A DNA stretch of 64,000 nt from Polychytrium aggregatum. Taxonomy: Eukaryota > Chytridiomycota > Chytridiomycetes > Polychytriales. The notes beneath the pieces are model-generated. The model made no database searches, was not told where the DNA came from, and saw nothing but the letters and a program-made list of their open reading frames with translations. Positions 44,246-56,554 of this stretch are shown in pieces (within the stretch, counting starts at the first letter, position 1; each line of letters begins with the position of its first letter). The stretch is taken from assembly GCF_025602895.1 (NCBI RefSeq), contig NW_026516209.1, forward strand, positions 992,001 through 1,056,000, given 5' to 3'. A program made the translations under genes and the position numbers.

Positions 44246-46697
44246 TCACACCGTGACCAGATCGGTGATCCTTTCGCCTGCCTTGAGCTTCTCTGCGTAT
44301 TCAGCAAGAGCGCCAACCCCGTAAGTGTTTCGAGGTGTTGGCGATAGAAGAGCCTTGACATTGAGCTCGTCGCCGTAGTTCTGTGCGTCGGTGCAATGGC
44401 CAGTGAGTCAGTCAAACATCTAACTGCTGCCGCTGGCGACATAAAACAACGAGACCATGTACGATAAAGAAGGTAGAGTGGGCAGAAAGCGATATTCTCG
44501 CCACAGGAGGGGAACCAGGAGCAGTGGGATGTCGCTTGGACTGAAGAACAGAGTCTCTTGTTGCTGCAGCTTACGTTATTGTCTGCGATTTTCTTCATAA
44601 AGTCCGGCCGCCGCCGCATCGAGAGCCGCACGGTGGGCACACCGTAGCAGTGAGTGGGTGGCAGGCCGTTGGCAGAGGCATATCGCGGAACACCCCCCGC
44701 GGGGACACCGGTGATCTTGGGTGTAATCCAGCTCTTTGCATTCTTCTCGTGCTCTGCTTTGTCGGTGATTGTTGGCCACTCTGTCGACGACTCTGGTTCC
44801 AGCTCGGCCATGCTGGAAGAAACCGACGACTCATGAACCCGAGCCGATCGGCCGTACTTGGCCGCAAGGGCAATATCGCCTGATGCGAAGGCCTTGTCTG
44901 ATGCCAGGCGATACATGTCGCGCTCGGCCTTGGCCTTGGGTCCGTATCCAAGCAGATCGCTCACAGAAAACTCATCAGGCGGGAAGGTCACTCCAAAGGT
45001 ATGGTCCCTCGAGAGATGCGATATGGTATCGGCGATTCTGTTTCGATGGAATCGTTGTTAGTGCGGTGTGCCAAGGCATTCCTTCAGCTTTCGTATCGCC
45101 CACGATACATACGGATCATGAACCTTGCCGATCACCGGCTGCGTTCTTTCCCGAAATTTGGACAGCCGCGTTGGAACAAGCTTGGTTGCAACACTCCTGA
45201 CACACTCATCGGCTCTTGGGTTAGTATCGCACGAAGGATAGCGACGGCTCACAGGGCTGCTTCCCCGACACCACATGCACTTTGTCCTCAGCCGTTCTCG
45301 CGATTTCCAGCGCGCCCAAGGCCAATAAGCACTCCATTACTTTTGGTGTTCTTCGTTCCAGAACAGGGCTTCTTTCATGTACTTGCCCTCGTTATCGTGC
45401 TCGATTTTGAGTCCCAGGGCCATGTTGCGCGGGACCTCGCAAGGCGGACGAAAATGTGACCGTTGTTCGCCTGGGAGTGTGGAAGCTGGTGAGGCGAGAG
45501 CCGAGTCCCTGGACCTGCCAGGTAGTGCTGGACATATAGCCGTACCTGGACCATAAGACCAATGGCTAATGATATACTGCCTCTTCGCTATGTCACCCTC
45601 CTTTTCGGGCATATGGGGATACATGAGGGCCTTTGAGTCGATATCTGTGGGCACTTGGATGTTAGCCTGGGAGAATCGTGGAGGAGGTGCTCCAGGGCAT
45701 CCCAGTCCGCACCGCAGTTGTCTGCGGGCTTTGTGCGCATCAACCCAAGGCCGCTGCTCGATCACAAGTGCCTCTCGCAATATCCATCTCAGGAATGCGT
45801 ACCCGATACAGTGGAGAGCCCAAATCTGAACTCGGGATGCCCTGTGAACGCTGGAAGCTTGTTGTTTGCAGGCAGAGTCTGGCCTGCTCATGCGGTTGCA
45901 GACATGTATGGGAGCTGTGATTAGCAGACTTCATGCAAAACGGCAGTGCCGAGTACAGGCAGCAGAAGACTGTGTACTGACCCAGAACTTGATGTTCTCG
46001 GCGATGGTAAATCTTTTCTCGCACACGGTTTCTTTCCTGGAACACCACAGAGTTAACCCAGGTCGTTGGCTAGCCCGAGTGCCTTGAAGTGCCAAGGCGA
46101 CTGACATACCATTAACAGGGGGTTTACGGTAGTCGGAAATACAACTTCAGCAGCCTAGTTAGCAAAGGCGTCGGTTAGCTCGATCGATGTACACCTTTGA
46201 GCTGTGTTGTGGCCAAAGCAGTCGCATACCCCCGAGTCAAAGTCTGTTTGGACTCCATGAGTCAGCGCGCGGGCCTTTTCGGTCACGGCAATGACATTCG
46301 GCTGCAGCTTGCTGGGTGGATGCTGGATAGGGTCCATCAACGACCTTCGCTTTCCCTGGTTGTGGAGTTTCTTTGGCATTAGACGGGCCATCGTCGCTGC
46401 AAAACTGGCAACTTCCAATTGTCCGAATGCTTCAATCTCAAGCACACCTACCGTTGGCTCTCCATAATCGAGACAGTTTCTGGTCGTTGTTGGGTCCGGA
46501 TTCGTTCCACAGCCAGCCTGTTAACAGAAACAGACCGACATGCCAAAGTTCAGGCAACAAGTAGCCGGCAGCGGGACGACAAAATCCCCCGAGGCGATAT
46601 TTCGGCAGGCGTCGGCGCAGATGGCAGGCGCTGTTACCGTGGGAATCTCGGGATGAGGGTCCGCCCTGGGCCCCAAGATCTTCTTGGGTCTCGTCAT
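44246..46697 (-). CDS. EFHB: EFHB/CFAP21-like flagellar microtubule inner protein lacking EF-hands
   Basis: Resolved exons, 3' to 5' in the window: 44246-44380, 44575-45037, 45113-45196, 45341-45470, 45546-45666, all GT-AG and phase-consistent. Joined, they read through blocks shared with animal EFHB: VPTDIDSKAL, IISHWSYGPGEQ, MKEALFWNEEHQK, SKFRERTQPVIGKVHDPIAD, DHTFGVTFPPDEFSVSDLL, CYGVPTVRL and NYGDELNVKALLSP. Upstream exons up to an ATG at 46697 (TRPKKILGPRADPHPEIP; ALTHGVQTDFDS) fit but are not all closed. EFHB lies inside doublet microtubules of the axoneme. The segment between the DEFSVSDLL and GVPTVRL blocks, where animal EFHB carries two EF-hands, is only about 90 residues, rich in Ala/Ser/Glu, with no calcium loop. 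Confidence 0.8.
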
Positions 46698-47311
46698 AAT
46701 TACAAGCCGTCGAGTGAGTGCAAATCCAGGTGGATGGATGGTATGGGCAGCGCAAGGAGAAAAGACATCGACGGGCATCGCCCAAGACCATCCTTCTGGA
46801 AGTGACGACTTCGTATGATGTAGGACGGTTTGGATGATTGATGATTGGGATCTGCGCAGAACTCTGACTTTGGCGGTGCTACGACGTTCAGCATCCCCTG
46901 CTGGTTTGTCTCTGGGGTGACCTTGGGAAACAGTCAACTCGATGCATCTTATATTGCGTACTGGCTGTGAACATCTGCCACACTTGACTTCTGCATCGTT
47001 GAATGCGCTGAAATGTGATGACACAGGGTGTCTGGCGGAAGCCTGTCCGCACTCCGATCATGCCTGCAAACCGCCCTGAGCTGTCTGAGCATCCCGGCTA
47101 CGGATCATTGATTCGTCAGACGGCCATTTTAGATGTCCATCGGATTCGCTTGGAGCTTACCAGCAAGCCTCGGAAATTAACTGACGCCGCCAGGGCGATA
47201 TCTCCGGGCAGATTCTACAGCAAAGGACAACCCTGGGTCTTGCCTTTGCGTTGGAAGTTACTCTCTGCGGCTTCATTTAAGCATCGATCTGGCACTTCGG
47301 CTTTGCTTGGC
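46698..47311. other. Divergent intergenic region EFHB / receptor A
   Basis: No separate gene is seen. The frame of receptor A is open upstream of its chosen ATG back to about 47015, but that part lacks protein-like features and precedes a good signal peptide. Confidence 0.45.
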
Positions 47312-50300
47312 ATGCGCACACAGCGGGGATACGTTTTATTGTCGTGCATCCTCCTTGGGGCAGCTCTACTGGCCAACGGACAAACCGTCCCATGGTTTCC
47401 CGTGGCGCCGTCAAAGTCAAACTCGTCCCAGGCAGTGAACGTTACGATCGCCGTCGCCGGATATCTGCTCAGTGATCTCACGTCCCCGGTTTCTACGGCG
47501 TACTACTCAACGTGCGTGCTCGATAGCCGCATGAATACGTGAATTCCATCGGCTTGAATGGCGACGCATTTTAATCAGTCCCGATCCCGATCTTTCTAGC
47601 TATTATGCCGTCTTGGCGCTTGCGCAGGAGATCAACTCGAGGTAACACGAGAGATGCGATGTCAAGACAGGATAAACGCCATCGGGCGAGCGATACAACG
47701 GGTTTGCAGCAGAACTAGACCCAGAGCGGCCGCTAACAACACGTTATTTGCAAGATCCGATATATTGCCTGGCGTGGTGAGTAAAGACTGTTCATGAACT
47801 TGATCTCGCGATGCTTGTTCGACATATTTATTGCGCATTGACCAGCAAGCACCATCAACTCGCTCCTGTGGTGTGAAAACAGCGTCTCTCCGTCACAGCG
47901 CTTCAAACAGCAAATCCGAATGACATTCTCAACTCGCAGGGAACATCGGTGAGATAGCAAGCCCAGAATATGAACAGATTGATACAACCTACTGCACATG
48001 CATTCTCACTGCTCCTTGTTTCACTAGGCAACTGCCATCCTTCAAAGCCTTGGCAAGATGGGCTCACCGGCAAGAGCTAATGCAATTATAGGTAAGATGG
48101 GCACTTCGAAACCCACCGGCACGCGCAACTCTGCCACTCATCACGCCATAAATAGGGGACCAGCCCACCAACAGCCAAATGCCAAATGTCAACGGCCTTG
48201 CAAACATACCGCTCGGAGCGCTCGCCGCGAGCATCGCCAACGTTCCGTACTGTTCGCCGAATGCAAACCAGGAAGCGGTATGCCTCTCTGACACAACGGA
48301 GCTGTGTGGTTCTGCGTTGAAGATTGTGCAATCGCCCCATTCGTTGTCGATGATATATTACTGAGATCTTAATACCCGCTTCCACTCTTTCACAATGGAC
48401 TGGTCTCTTGCCCAGCTTTCCGATCGCTCGATCTACCCGACGTTTTTCCAAACTATGCCAGCCTCAAGCTATGCAGGGGCGGGTGAGTGTGATCGATTGA
48501 TTACGAGGCTACTGAAATCTGAGCATGATGCAAAGACCTGAACGGCTCAGTTGCCACGATCACCCTAATGTAACCAAGAGCCTGTATCCTACTAGCGATC
48601 GCCGAGTTCATGTACAGCATGGGATGGCGACGAATGGGTCTCATTGTAACGGTGAGCCGAACGCCGCCGCTCAACGACCACATTGCAATAGTATGGATAT
48701 CGTAGTGGACACCGCGCTGACTGCGGCATCAATCTCGGATCGGATGAGAAAGTCTTCGCAGTACTCCATGACCGGTGTGAGCCTGCTTCCTGGGTTCTTG
48801 GATCAAGCCGCTGCCTTGAACATCAACATCACGTTCATGCGATACATCGGAGATCAAGCCGGTGTCACGCCAGCATCAAACGCTGCGACCTGGGACTACT
48901 CCGGAGTGATCTCGGCAATGAAGGCGTCAAAAGTCAGGGTCTTTGTGGTCTTGGCCGGGAGTTTCGAAGCATCGTGTCTGTGGCTCCAGGTGAGAACAGG
49001 AGGCGGTCACAGAGCCATAGAGCCACAGAGCAGTGCTCGCGCGATACAGGCTCGTTGCGATTGACACAATGCGACTGACACAAGCCACTTGCCACGCCAT
49101 ATTTGTCTCGACAACACAACGCAACGCAACTCGTCGGATCGACTCAGTCTGTGTGAGTATGCAGATGTGCACTAGACCGAGTGACTCTGTCGTGAATGCG
49201 ACTGGAATCGCATGTGTCTGTAGAATCTGTGTGGCAGCAGATCGTGTGGACTGACTCCATGACCACTTTGATGATGGCCACGGCAGCGTCGCAGGAAATC
49301 TCACAGGCAACCAATTCTCGTGGTTTGTGTCGAACGGCCTTTCAAGACCTACCAACATGCAGTCTATAAACTCGTTGTTCGTCACGCCACCAATCCGGAA
49401 CTCATCGCTGATCACCGGGGCATTCGTCGATCAGTGAGTTAATAATGACTACAACGATAATAGTGCTATTGCAAACAACCAATTACTCACATTAAATCAC
49501 CCTCGTATGTGCAGGCACTACTCCATGTAGGTTGTGGCCTCATTTTTGAATCAAAAGAGTCACGGAGCCTCATTTGACCCTTTCCACAGAGCAGGTCCAG
49601 TTCTCACATCGATATCAAGTACCCAATGGATCAATCTGAACAAAACATTCAACTATGACGCTAACGGATATTTGTCAATGACCACTGCCTCGGTTCTCAG
49701 CCCGTGAGTATACAACTGCAGAGCTTGGCGGCAACAGAAGTTACTAACACATTTATGTTTCAGGCTATCGTACGACTGTGCACTGTTGATTATATCGGGC
49801 TGGGACTATGTACGTATCAAAGAATATGAATCAGAGTCAGGAGCTATTCCCAGCGCTATACTGATTATTTCTTGCAGTTGTTGAAGAACAATCTGGCGAC
49901 AGCAGCTCAGATTAGCCAAAATCAGGTACCCTATGGGCTTGTGAATGTCTCGGTGTTCAACACGACGAATGGGGCATCTGGACAGATCTATCTCAACGGT
50001 AAGTCTCTCTGAATACTGGTACGAAGTCCTTGACACCCATGGCTCACCAGAGTATTTCTCTCGTAAAGATCAAGGCATTAGGCAGACAGCGTAAGTTGGA
50101 TAGGGACAGGCGACTCCGGAGGCGACGGCATTGTTAACCAATGCGCAATATTCATATCCACAGAGTCGCAGAGATTCTAAGCAAAGTAAGCGACTCTCGA
50201 TTCGTGACTTGCGTGTGCTGAGCGAAGCTTGCTATCCGTGATCCCGGGGCGATACCACTATTCACTGAACGGCTATGTTCGTCAATCTGAACAAGGATTT

Positions 50301-52955
50301 CACACGACCAAGCGCCTACTGGGGATTAATCATGAAGCAAATAACTGCACACAAAGCGATGAACTATTCCTTTGATATCATTGACTACACAGTCCCGACA
50401 AGTCCAAATGTGACTCAAGCCAGTTTGTATGCAATCTATATTCGATCTGGTAAGTTTGAAGAATCATTGATTGTTTTAGTCACGAGGTTGAGATACTCCA
50501 TCATGCGTTTGTGTGAGTGTAAGTTTGTGGTCATTGAATTAGAGAGGCATGTCCATTCAGTCAATGCTCTGATGTGGTGGCCTCCTTGCTTCACCGACTT
50601 TGTTGGTGCTCGCTGGCATCGCCGTTCAGTGTGGGCCATACTCTTTGCGGTCTACCTGTCGCCTGATTGACACCGCCAAGCCACGGTCATCGCCGTCGAC
50701 CCCGCTGACGATCACTCCCATTGTGGCACTCGCTTGCTTGCTGCCACTCACTCGCTTGCTGACACTCACTCGCTTGCTGACACCACACTACCACCAATTG
50801 CTCGTCCATATCGCCAGGATCCATCCCTGGTGACTATCCTGTCAATGTCGTCAATCCACTCAGCTCCGATGTCCAGTGGGCCCGCATCATCGGGTACATC
50901 GGTGTGGCCCTTTGTGTGGTGCTGTTTGTCTTTGTGGTTGCGAACTACCGATCAAAGTCCGTGGCAATCTATGGACTCGTCAACACAGCAAGCGGTGGGT
51001 GCATTGCTCTTGCCACAAATATGCAAACCACACCCATGCATCCACATCCACATCCACATCCACATCCACATCCACATCCACATCCACATCCACATCCACA
51101 TCCACATCCACATCCACATCCACATCCACATCCACAGCGAGTGTTCGATGATGCGACTGACTGACAGGTGCTGTGGATCCCGACGAACAGCCCTCCTTGG
51201 ATGCGCCCTTGGTTTCTCGCTTCCGATCGTTCAGAACCCACTCCCAGATGCAGCCAACTGTATCCTCTCGGAGTGTTGGGGAGTGATCTCGCTGACACTG
51301 TGTTTGTGGTAAGCCAGCATGAACTCGGCTGCAGCTTGACGTGCAGACATGCTCGATAAGATGTCGAGGTGGATGGAATATCCGTGAGTGACTGTGCAGG
51401 CGCTTAGGGATCCATTTCGCCTGTGGGCGGTGGAGAAGACCAAAGTGTATTCGGAGCAACATTTATGGCCCCCATCAACTCCTCACCATCTCACCATCTC
51501 ACCATCTCACCATCTCACCATCTCACCATCTCACCATCCCACAGCCCGGTCACGTTCAAGGCACTTGGTGAGTTTGGATACAGGACGCACGGTCGATCTG
51601 ATCGACGATCTGCGTTCGCATCTGTTGTTTGTGGTGCTTTGCAAAGAGCGGCGAGCTTGATCAAACGACTGACACACGGCCACATCTCAGTGCACTACTT
51701 CCGCAAGAACAGCAACTTGGCCAAGAAGAAGCCGGTGCCTGCATGGCACACCTTTATTGTCCTGACATTTGTTCTCAGTCTTCAAGCTGTGAGTTGTGCC
51801 CTTGCATTTCAAAACCTGTGATTACATTCATTCACTCAGCTTCATACCGTCCTGTCAGATTCTCCTTCCGTCACATCTAATGACCGTGCCAAGTTTGATA
51901 TACAACATCCAACTCGACGATGTCAATGTATTCATCGCCTGTACCTCGTCCGATTCGGGAATCATCGTTGAAGTACTCACAGCAAACATCATCAATATAT
52001 TCCTTGTCGTTTCCGGAGCGTGCCTCTGCTTTGACGGCCTTCTTGGCTCCAGGCGCATGTATGGCACATCCACGAGCAAAGTATCTCTTGCTACTCGGTC
52101 CTATCCAACTAACTCGATGCCGTCTCTTCCAGAAACGAAGTTGTTTGCTCCTTCTTCCTGCTTCTGTGAGTAACATGACGTCAGCTGAGCAAGCTTTTTG
52201 CCGCCCTTCTGATGAGATTGGTCCGTTTTCCACAGGAGCGTCGTTTTCTGGAATGTTGCCTTCTTCGGAATCCTCTCCGTTCCGGATCTTGAAGTGTTTT
52301 ACTTTGATATCGTTGCTGTGAAGCAGTTCATAGTGAGCGGCTCTATTGTCGTGTTCACGCTGCTTCCAATATTCCTGAGTATGAAAACCCAAGATCCAAC
52401 CCTCCTCGTTGGTGGTGGGTCAGGGAACGCCAGAACTCTTGTGTCAAGAACAATCAGCAGTACAATCAGCGAGGTGGTCGGGTCGTCCAAGCCCAAGATC
52501 AGCGATACAGAGGGAAAAATGCTTGTCGTGCCAAAGGTTATGGTGTCTACTGCAAAGAGATTCAACCCAAGATGGTCGGACCTTGGCACGCACACAATGT
52601 ATCTGATGGAAAACAGCTTTATGTACCTGTGCAATGCAAACCACTCTTCGGTAAAGAAGATTTCATGCTTATCTCGCAGGCCAGGCTCTAGAAACGCACA
52701 TCACTGACGATTCTCTATCGGACTTAGGCCGATCACAGCTTCAAAATCATCTCGCTCCAACGATCGTGCGTCGAGTTTCAGAGAACGTTTGCAAGGGACC
52801 GAGACTGTATCCGATTCACTGTCACCACGCCATTCGAGAGCCTTCGTATCGACATGGACAGTGGCGCTGGTGTTGTTTTGTTCAACTTCTGTAACTGCGA
52901 CGTGAGCATCACGGTCGCGGGCCAGATTGAGTCTGAATCAGCGTCGGGCATTTAG
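47312..52955 (+). CDS. Class C (GABA-B-like) G-protein-coupled receptor, paralogue A
   Basis: A many-exon gene. It starts with a signal peptide (YVLLSCILLGAALLANGQ), then a periplasmic-binding-type ligand domain in short exons: NVTIAVAGY; YYAVLALAQEINS (47579-47641); FARSDILPGV; TAILQSLGK; NIPLGALAASIANVPYCSP; LSDRSIYPTFFQTMPASSYAG; EFMYSMGWRRMGLIVT; and VISAMKASKVRVFVVLAG. The membrane part follows: NPLSSDVQWARIIGYIGVALCVVLFVFVV (TM1), LGCALGFSLP...NCILSECWGVISL (TM3 region), HTFIVLTFVLSLQA, NIINIFLVVSGACLCF and VSGSIVVFTLLPIFLS (TM7). The cytosolic tail (FNPRWSDLGTHTMYLMENSFMYL...SFKIISLQRS) resembles a PH-like fold and ends at TAG 52955. The end product is inferred to be a plasma-membrane receptor for a small ligand. 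The exon chain around 52030-52180 is unclear, so an intact frame there is not proven. Confidence 0.75.
48591..49437 (+). repeat. Inverted repeat arm 1, copy in receptor A
   Basis: This segment matches the complement of 60201-61074 almost base for base, across exons and introns. It begins sharply at ACTAGCGATCGCC and ends near GATCAGTGAGT. Differences are a few substitutions and an extra ~27-base tandem-like insertion in the B copy (near 60450-60478). Confidence 0.85.
51042..51136. repeat. (CCACAT)n microsatellite in receptor A
   Basis: About 15 tandem CCACAT units in an intron after the TM1 exon. His-Pro/Val-Asp/Cys-Gly frames across it are repeat artefacts. Confidence 0.95.
51483..51541. 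repeat. CACCATCT minisatellite in receptor A
   Basis: Six or seven tandem copies of CTCACCAT lie just after the GATFMAPI-coding exon segment. The same array sits inverted at 58022-58075 in receptor B. Confidence 0.9.
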
Positions 52956-53913
52956 AGTAGGAAGTTGCGGCTTTCGCCTCGCATCTCTGTGTCCGCTTCC
53001 GCTTCGCTCCGAGGCTGTCCCTATTCGAAAAACTCGGATGAAAGCGATTCAGCGCTTACAAAAAATGGGACACTTTGCGCCTATCGCTATGCTTGGAATG
53101 GTAATAAATGCATATCCATTCGAGATGATCATCTGCACAATGGCAAGAGGTATTCCAGTATGTCCAAGAGCATCATACGTCGACAAATGGGATCGGAAGG
53201 GTGTCCCATTTGCTCAAGTGTAAAGTGTAAATGGATGTCGTTGGTGCATCACAATCCGTCGATTCCCTCACCCTTGCAACCAAGAACGCTGGAATGATCA
53301 TGATTGATAATGGCCCCTCCGAATCTCCCCATGTGCTTGAATAAGCTCCTGGCGAGGCTCCAGGAAAGAAACCGCGCTGTGCATCGCAATCATGGCCCGC
53401 CAACCGAGCCACAGGGTGCGCTCGTGGCTGACTCGTGGCCTCGATCTTCCAGTTGTCCAGCCGACGGCCGGCTTCAAGAGCGCGCACAGCGGTTCCTCGA
53501 TCCATCAAAGCTTGCGATATGCTGGCAGCACTGAGTACTAGCGGAACAAATGACCATGCAAGGACGACTGGCCACGACGCCCGCCCTTCTCCGATATCGG
53601 ACGAGCGAAAGAAGCGCGAGACAATCGGGGAGCTTGGCCGGTTGCGGTCGCGGTAAGGGCAGCACGGACACTCTGTGATGCAACACGCACGCCTGGTTAT
53701 TGACGACCATGATATTCCAGAATCACCCTACTCAACAAGGATCTGCGTGCCATTGTCGAAAAGAGCGACATGTGCAGTGATATCGGTTGGAGCGACGGGA
53801 ATCGCGACGAGACAAAACGCGAAAGTACGGCACGATGCTGGTTGTTGCTTGGTTGAGCGGTTTGGGGGTCATTTGGAGGAGATGACCCAGTCCTTGATTT
53901 GGTTCTGGTTGCG
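52956..53913. other. Region between receptor A and the CCDC112-like gene
   Basis: No gene is firmly supported. Upstream exons of the CCDC112-like gene probably lie in the second half, but I could not identify them. Frames of about 100 codons on both strands lack recognisable features. Confidence 0.4.
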
Positions 53914-55721
53914 ATGGGATCACTAACAGCTGTCGTCGGGCACAAAGGAAGCACTCTGAATCGACAGATTCAAATCATTTCAAGCGACATTGAGCAGCTT
54001 CGACGGCATATCGCCCAGAAGAGTGGCGGGCGCGATTGTAGGTCGAACGAGCCGCTAATTCCTTCCGGCCCGTCGAGCCGCTGTTGTGCTTGGCTGGCCT
54101 GCTCGCAACTTTTGCTGATCATCTGCTTGAAATCCCGGCAGACATTAAAGGGGTAAAAAATCTCATGGAGTCCATCGAGCATCACATTTCAATATTCAAG
54201 AGCTCCCAACAGATAATGTCAGCCAATGATTTGCAGCGGTGAATGTGATGTGTCTCGCGCTCTGTTCACTCGGTTGATGATTTGACAGCAATGTGCCTCT
54301 GCTTCAGATTTGATCAACTGTCGGAAGACGAACGGAAGCTGACACTGGAGCTCAACTTTCTCACCACCAAAGTCCAATCGTGGGATTCACTGCCCGAAGA
54401 CTCCAGCGACCATCATGGAGGGGCCGAGTCGAATTCACTGGCCCACATCCTGGCGAAAGGAGCAAAGCCTGTCCGACTCAGCAGCGCCGGTGGTCTCCCT
54501 AACCAGATTGCCGAGTTTAATGTGAGGCGAAAGAGCGGACCCGCACATTTCCAAAGAGCATCGAAATGGATTGCATCCAAAGGAGCCCTGACACTGTCTC
54601 CGTTCGTTTTGGCAGGACTTTCTGACCAAACATGGCGGTCACAGCGGCGGATGGGATGATCTTAGCCACAGTGCATTTGTCAAGATCTGGCACAAAAACA
54701 AGGTGTGGATGATAAGAGCAATGGCATATGCATCTCCAGCCAGGCCAGAGTGCGTGCCTAATACCGATGATTGACACTCCGGGTCGGAGACAGTCCGCTG
54801 ACGGCAATTTTGATCATGATTCCTCGCCAGGGCGAGCACGACAAAGTGGTCGGCACATGCATCGTGCAGATTCCGGGGGTCAGTGTGCAAGACATCGAAA
54901 GACATACGCGATGGTTCGAAAAGTATCTCCAGCTTCTTGAGGCCAAGAAGCATGCCATATCTCAGTGGAAAGTCCAAAAATCGGTGAGTGCTGGGAGGGC
55001 GCTGATAGACAGCACGCTATTTTAGATCCACTCTGCTGACCATAGCCACCACCAACAGGAGTTGAACAAAGGCGCAGAGCAAGACTTGGGCAGTCGACTC
55101 GAGGAAGACGCGCGAGTGAGCATGGCCGTACACCGAAGAGCCGCCCGCGATAGCGCCAGGGTGAAAGCCAGCCTAGAGATGTGGAGGGCAAAGAAGCAGC
55201 AACTTGAGCTGGAAAAGAGACAAATGGAGGAGACCGAAAAGAAGGATGCCAATGCGCAACACACAAAATGGAAGCAGCGGGTGAGTCGGCGGTCCTGCAT
55301 GTGCCGCCATCCGACAGGTGTTCTGCACAGCTGCCCACCATTGACTCTTGACTGCGTACTGCATGCCACCAGCACATTGCCACAAAGAAAAAAGTTGCGG
55401 CTTATATCGAAAACAAGGAAGCAGAGGAGCAGCTGAAGCGTCTGATCACAAGTGCATCGGAGATTGTGTCGCGACAGTCGAGGATGGAAACTGAGCGAGA
55501 AGAGCTCGCCAAGCTTTCGCAGAGAGTGAGTAGCAGTCGCAGATGTGCACCCCGATTGGCGTCTTTTGCACGAGCTCATCGCAACTGTGGCCCCATTTCC
55601 AAAGGACATGCGGATTGCAGAGAAAAGAAAGCAGAAAATCGAGGCCAAACGGCTCCCTCAAAAGGAGAAGGAAAAGCGAATTGAATCACTATTGGCCCAG
55701 GTTCGACGAGCACTCGTTTGA
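53914..55721 (+). CDS. CCDC112: CCDC112-like coiled-coil protein (centriolar satellite), 5' end unresolved
   Basis: Coding blocks in order: LNRQIQIISSDIEQLRRHIAQKSG (53959-54030); ADIKGVKNLMESIEHHISIFKSSQQ (about 54140-54235); EDERKLTLELNFLTTKVQSWDSL (54325-54400); FLTKHGGHSGGWDDLSHSAFVKIWHKNK (54615-54700); VGTCIVQIPGVSVQDIERHTRWFEKYL...AISQWK (54850-54980). Charged helices follow (KASLEMWRAKKQQLELEKRQM; KKKVAAYIENKEAEEQLKRL; KRKQKIEAKRLPQKEKEKR), ending at TGA 55721. The GGWDD...FVKIWHKNK and PGVSVQDIERHTRWFEKYLQLLEAKK blocks match the corresponding parts of CCDC112, a centriolar satellite and ciliogenesis protein in animals. Introns with GTGAGT donors separate blocks. The true start probably lies upstream of 53914, since CACTAACAG there looks like an intron 3' end. 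Confidence 0.65.
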
Positions 55722-56554
55722 TTCGCCAGAACCAAAAAATAGCAGAGCCCGTGTTCTGACGCTCTCTGGCGTTCCTAAATCGGCCTGGTGCTGAAAGGTT
55801 GTCGTTCATGCCAAGCCAGATCCATCCAGGATCATGCAGTTGACTGAAGGCCTGAAACATCGCCTGTCGTCCAGCCCGGAACAGGACAGGGAGGCAGCCG
55901 ATAAGGTCCGGCGCCAGTTTGAGCCGCCAAATTTGCGGCAAGTCAGGTAAACTCGACCGGACGACCCATACTCTGTCGGCAATAGCTAGTGTCAGCAGGT
56001 GGAAAATCACATATCGTCGTGGTTGTGCTAACTCGAGTACCTTTGACCGGGCCGAAACTCCAGATTCACGCCACAGTGGCGCAGAGGAATAAGCTGATTT
56101 CTATCAGAAACCAAAGCTACTGCAGCGCTACTGGACAGTTTTAGAATCGAGGAACACCAAGGTCTTTGATGAGCGACCAAATGATTCGTCGCCTCGTATA
56201 TCCTGCGCTGGCCGTGACCATCCGCCACACTTGACCTCCGCATCGCTTCGCTGTGTTCAAGAGCAGCATGATCACTGTGTGCGGGGAGATTGTGTGGTCG
56301 GGGAGTAACCTGCGGTTCACTAGGAGGCTGTCGAGGTGGTCATCTTTTACTGCAAACGATTCTGCTGGAAGCAGGCTTTCAAAAGCTACCTGCTCTATTG
56401 AAATGGGGCAGTGTTCCGGCTATTCTGACCAGAGTGTGGAGACGATCGGTGCCATTGGCCGTTATATTGTGGAAATCATCAGAGGTCTATCGTATATGGT
56501 TGATGAGGCCGCGATGACTTTGGCTGAGTTGGGTCAGACGGCAACAGATCACAC
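55722..56554. other. Convergent region between CCDC112-like gene and receptor B
   Basis: Contains the 3' ends of both genes. On the plus strand 56240-56560 a frame resembling a receptor PH-like tail fragment (ITVCGEIVWSGSNLRFTR) is seen but lacks context. Confidence 0.35.

Larger units (their letters stand above)
50582..51740 (+). repeat. Inverted repeat arm 2, copy in receptor A
   Basis: Near-identical to the complement of 57826-58963, including introns, a CCACAT microsatellite and a CACCATCT minisatellite. Identity stops inside the exon after AAGAAGCCGGTGCCTG. The copies differ mainly in repeat unit number. Confidence 0.88.

Noticed and set aside
50980-51462. Minus-strand Val-Asp repeat ORF (and its copy at 58095-58565)
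   Set aside because: Lies antisense to the receptor genes and spans the CCACAT microsatellite in an intron. Its apparent conservation is explained by the inverted repeat.
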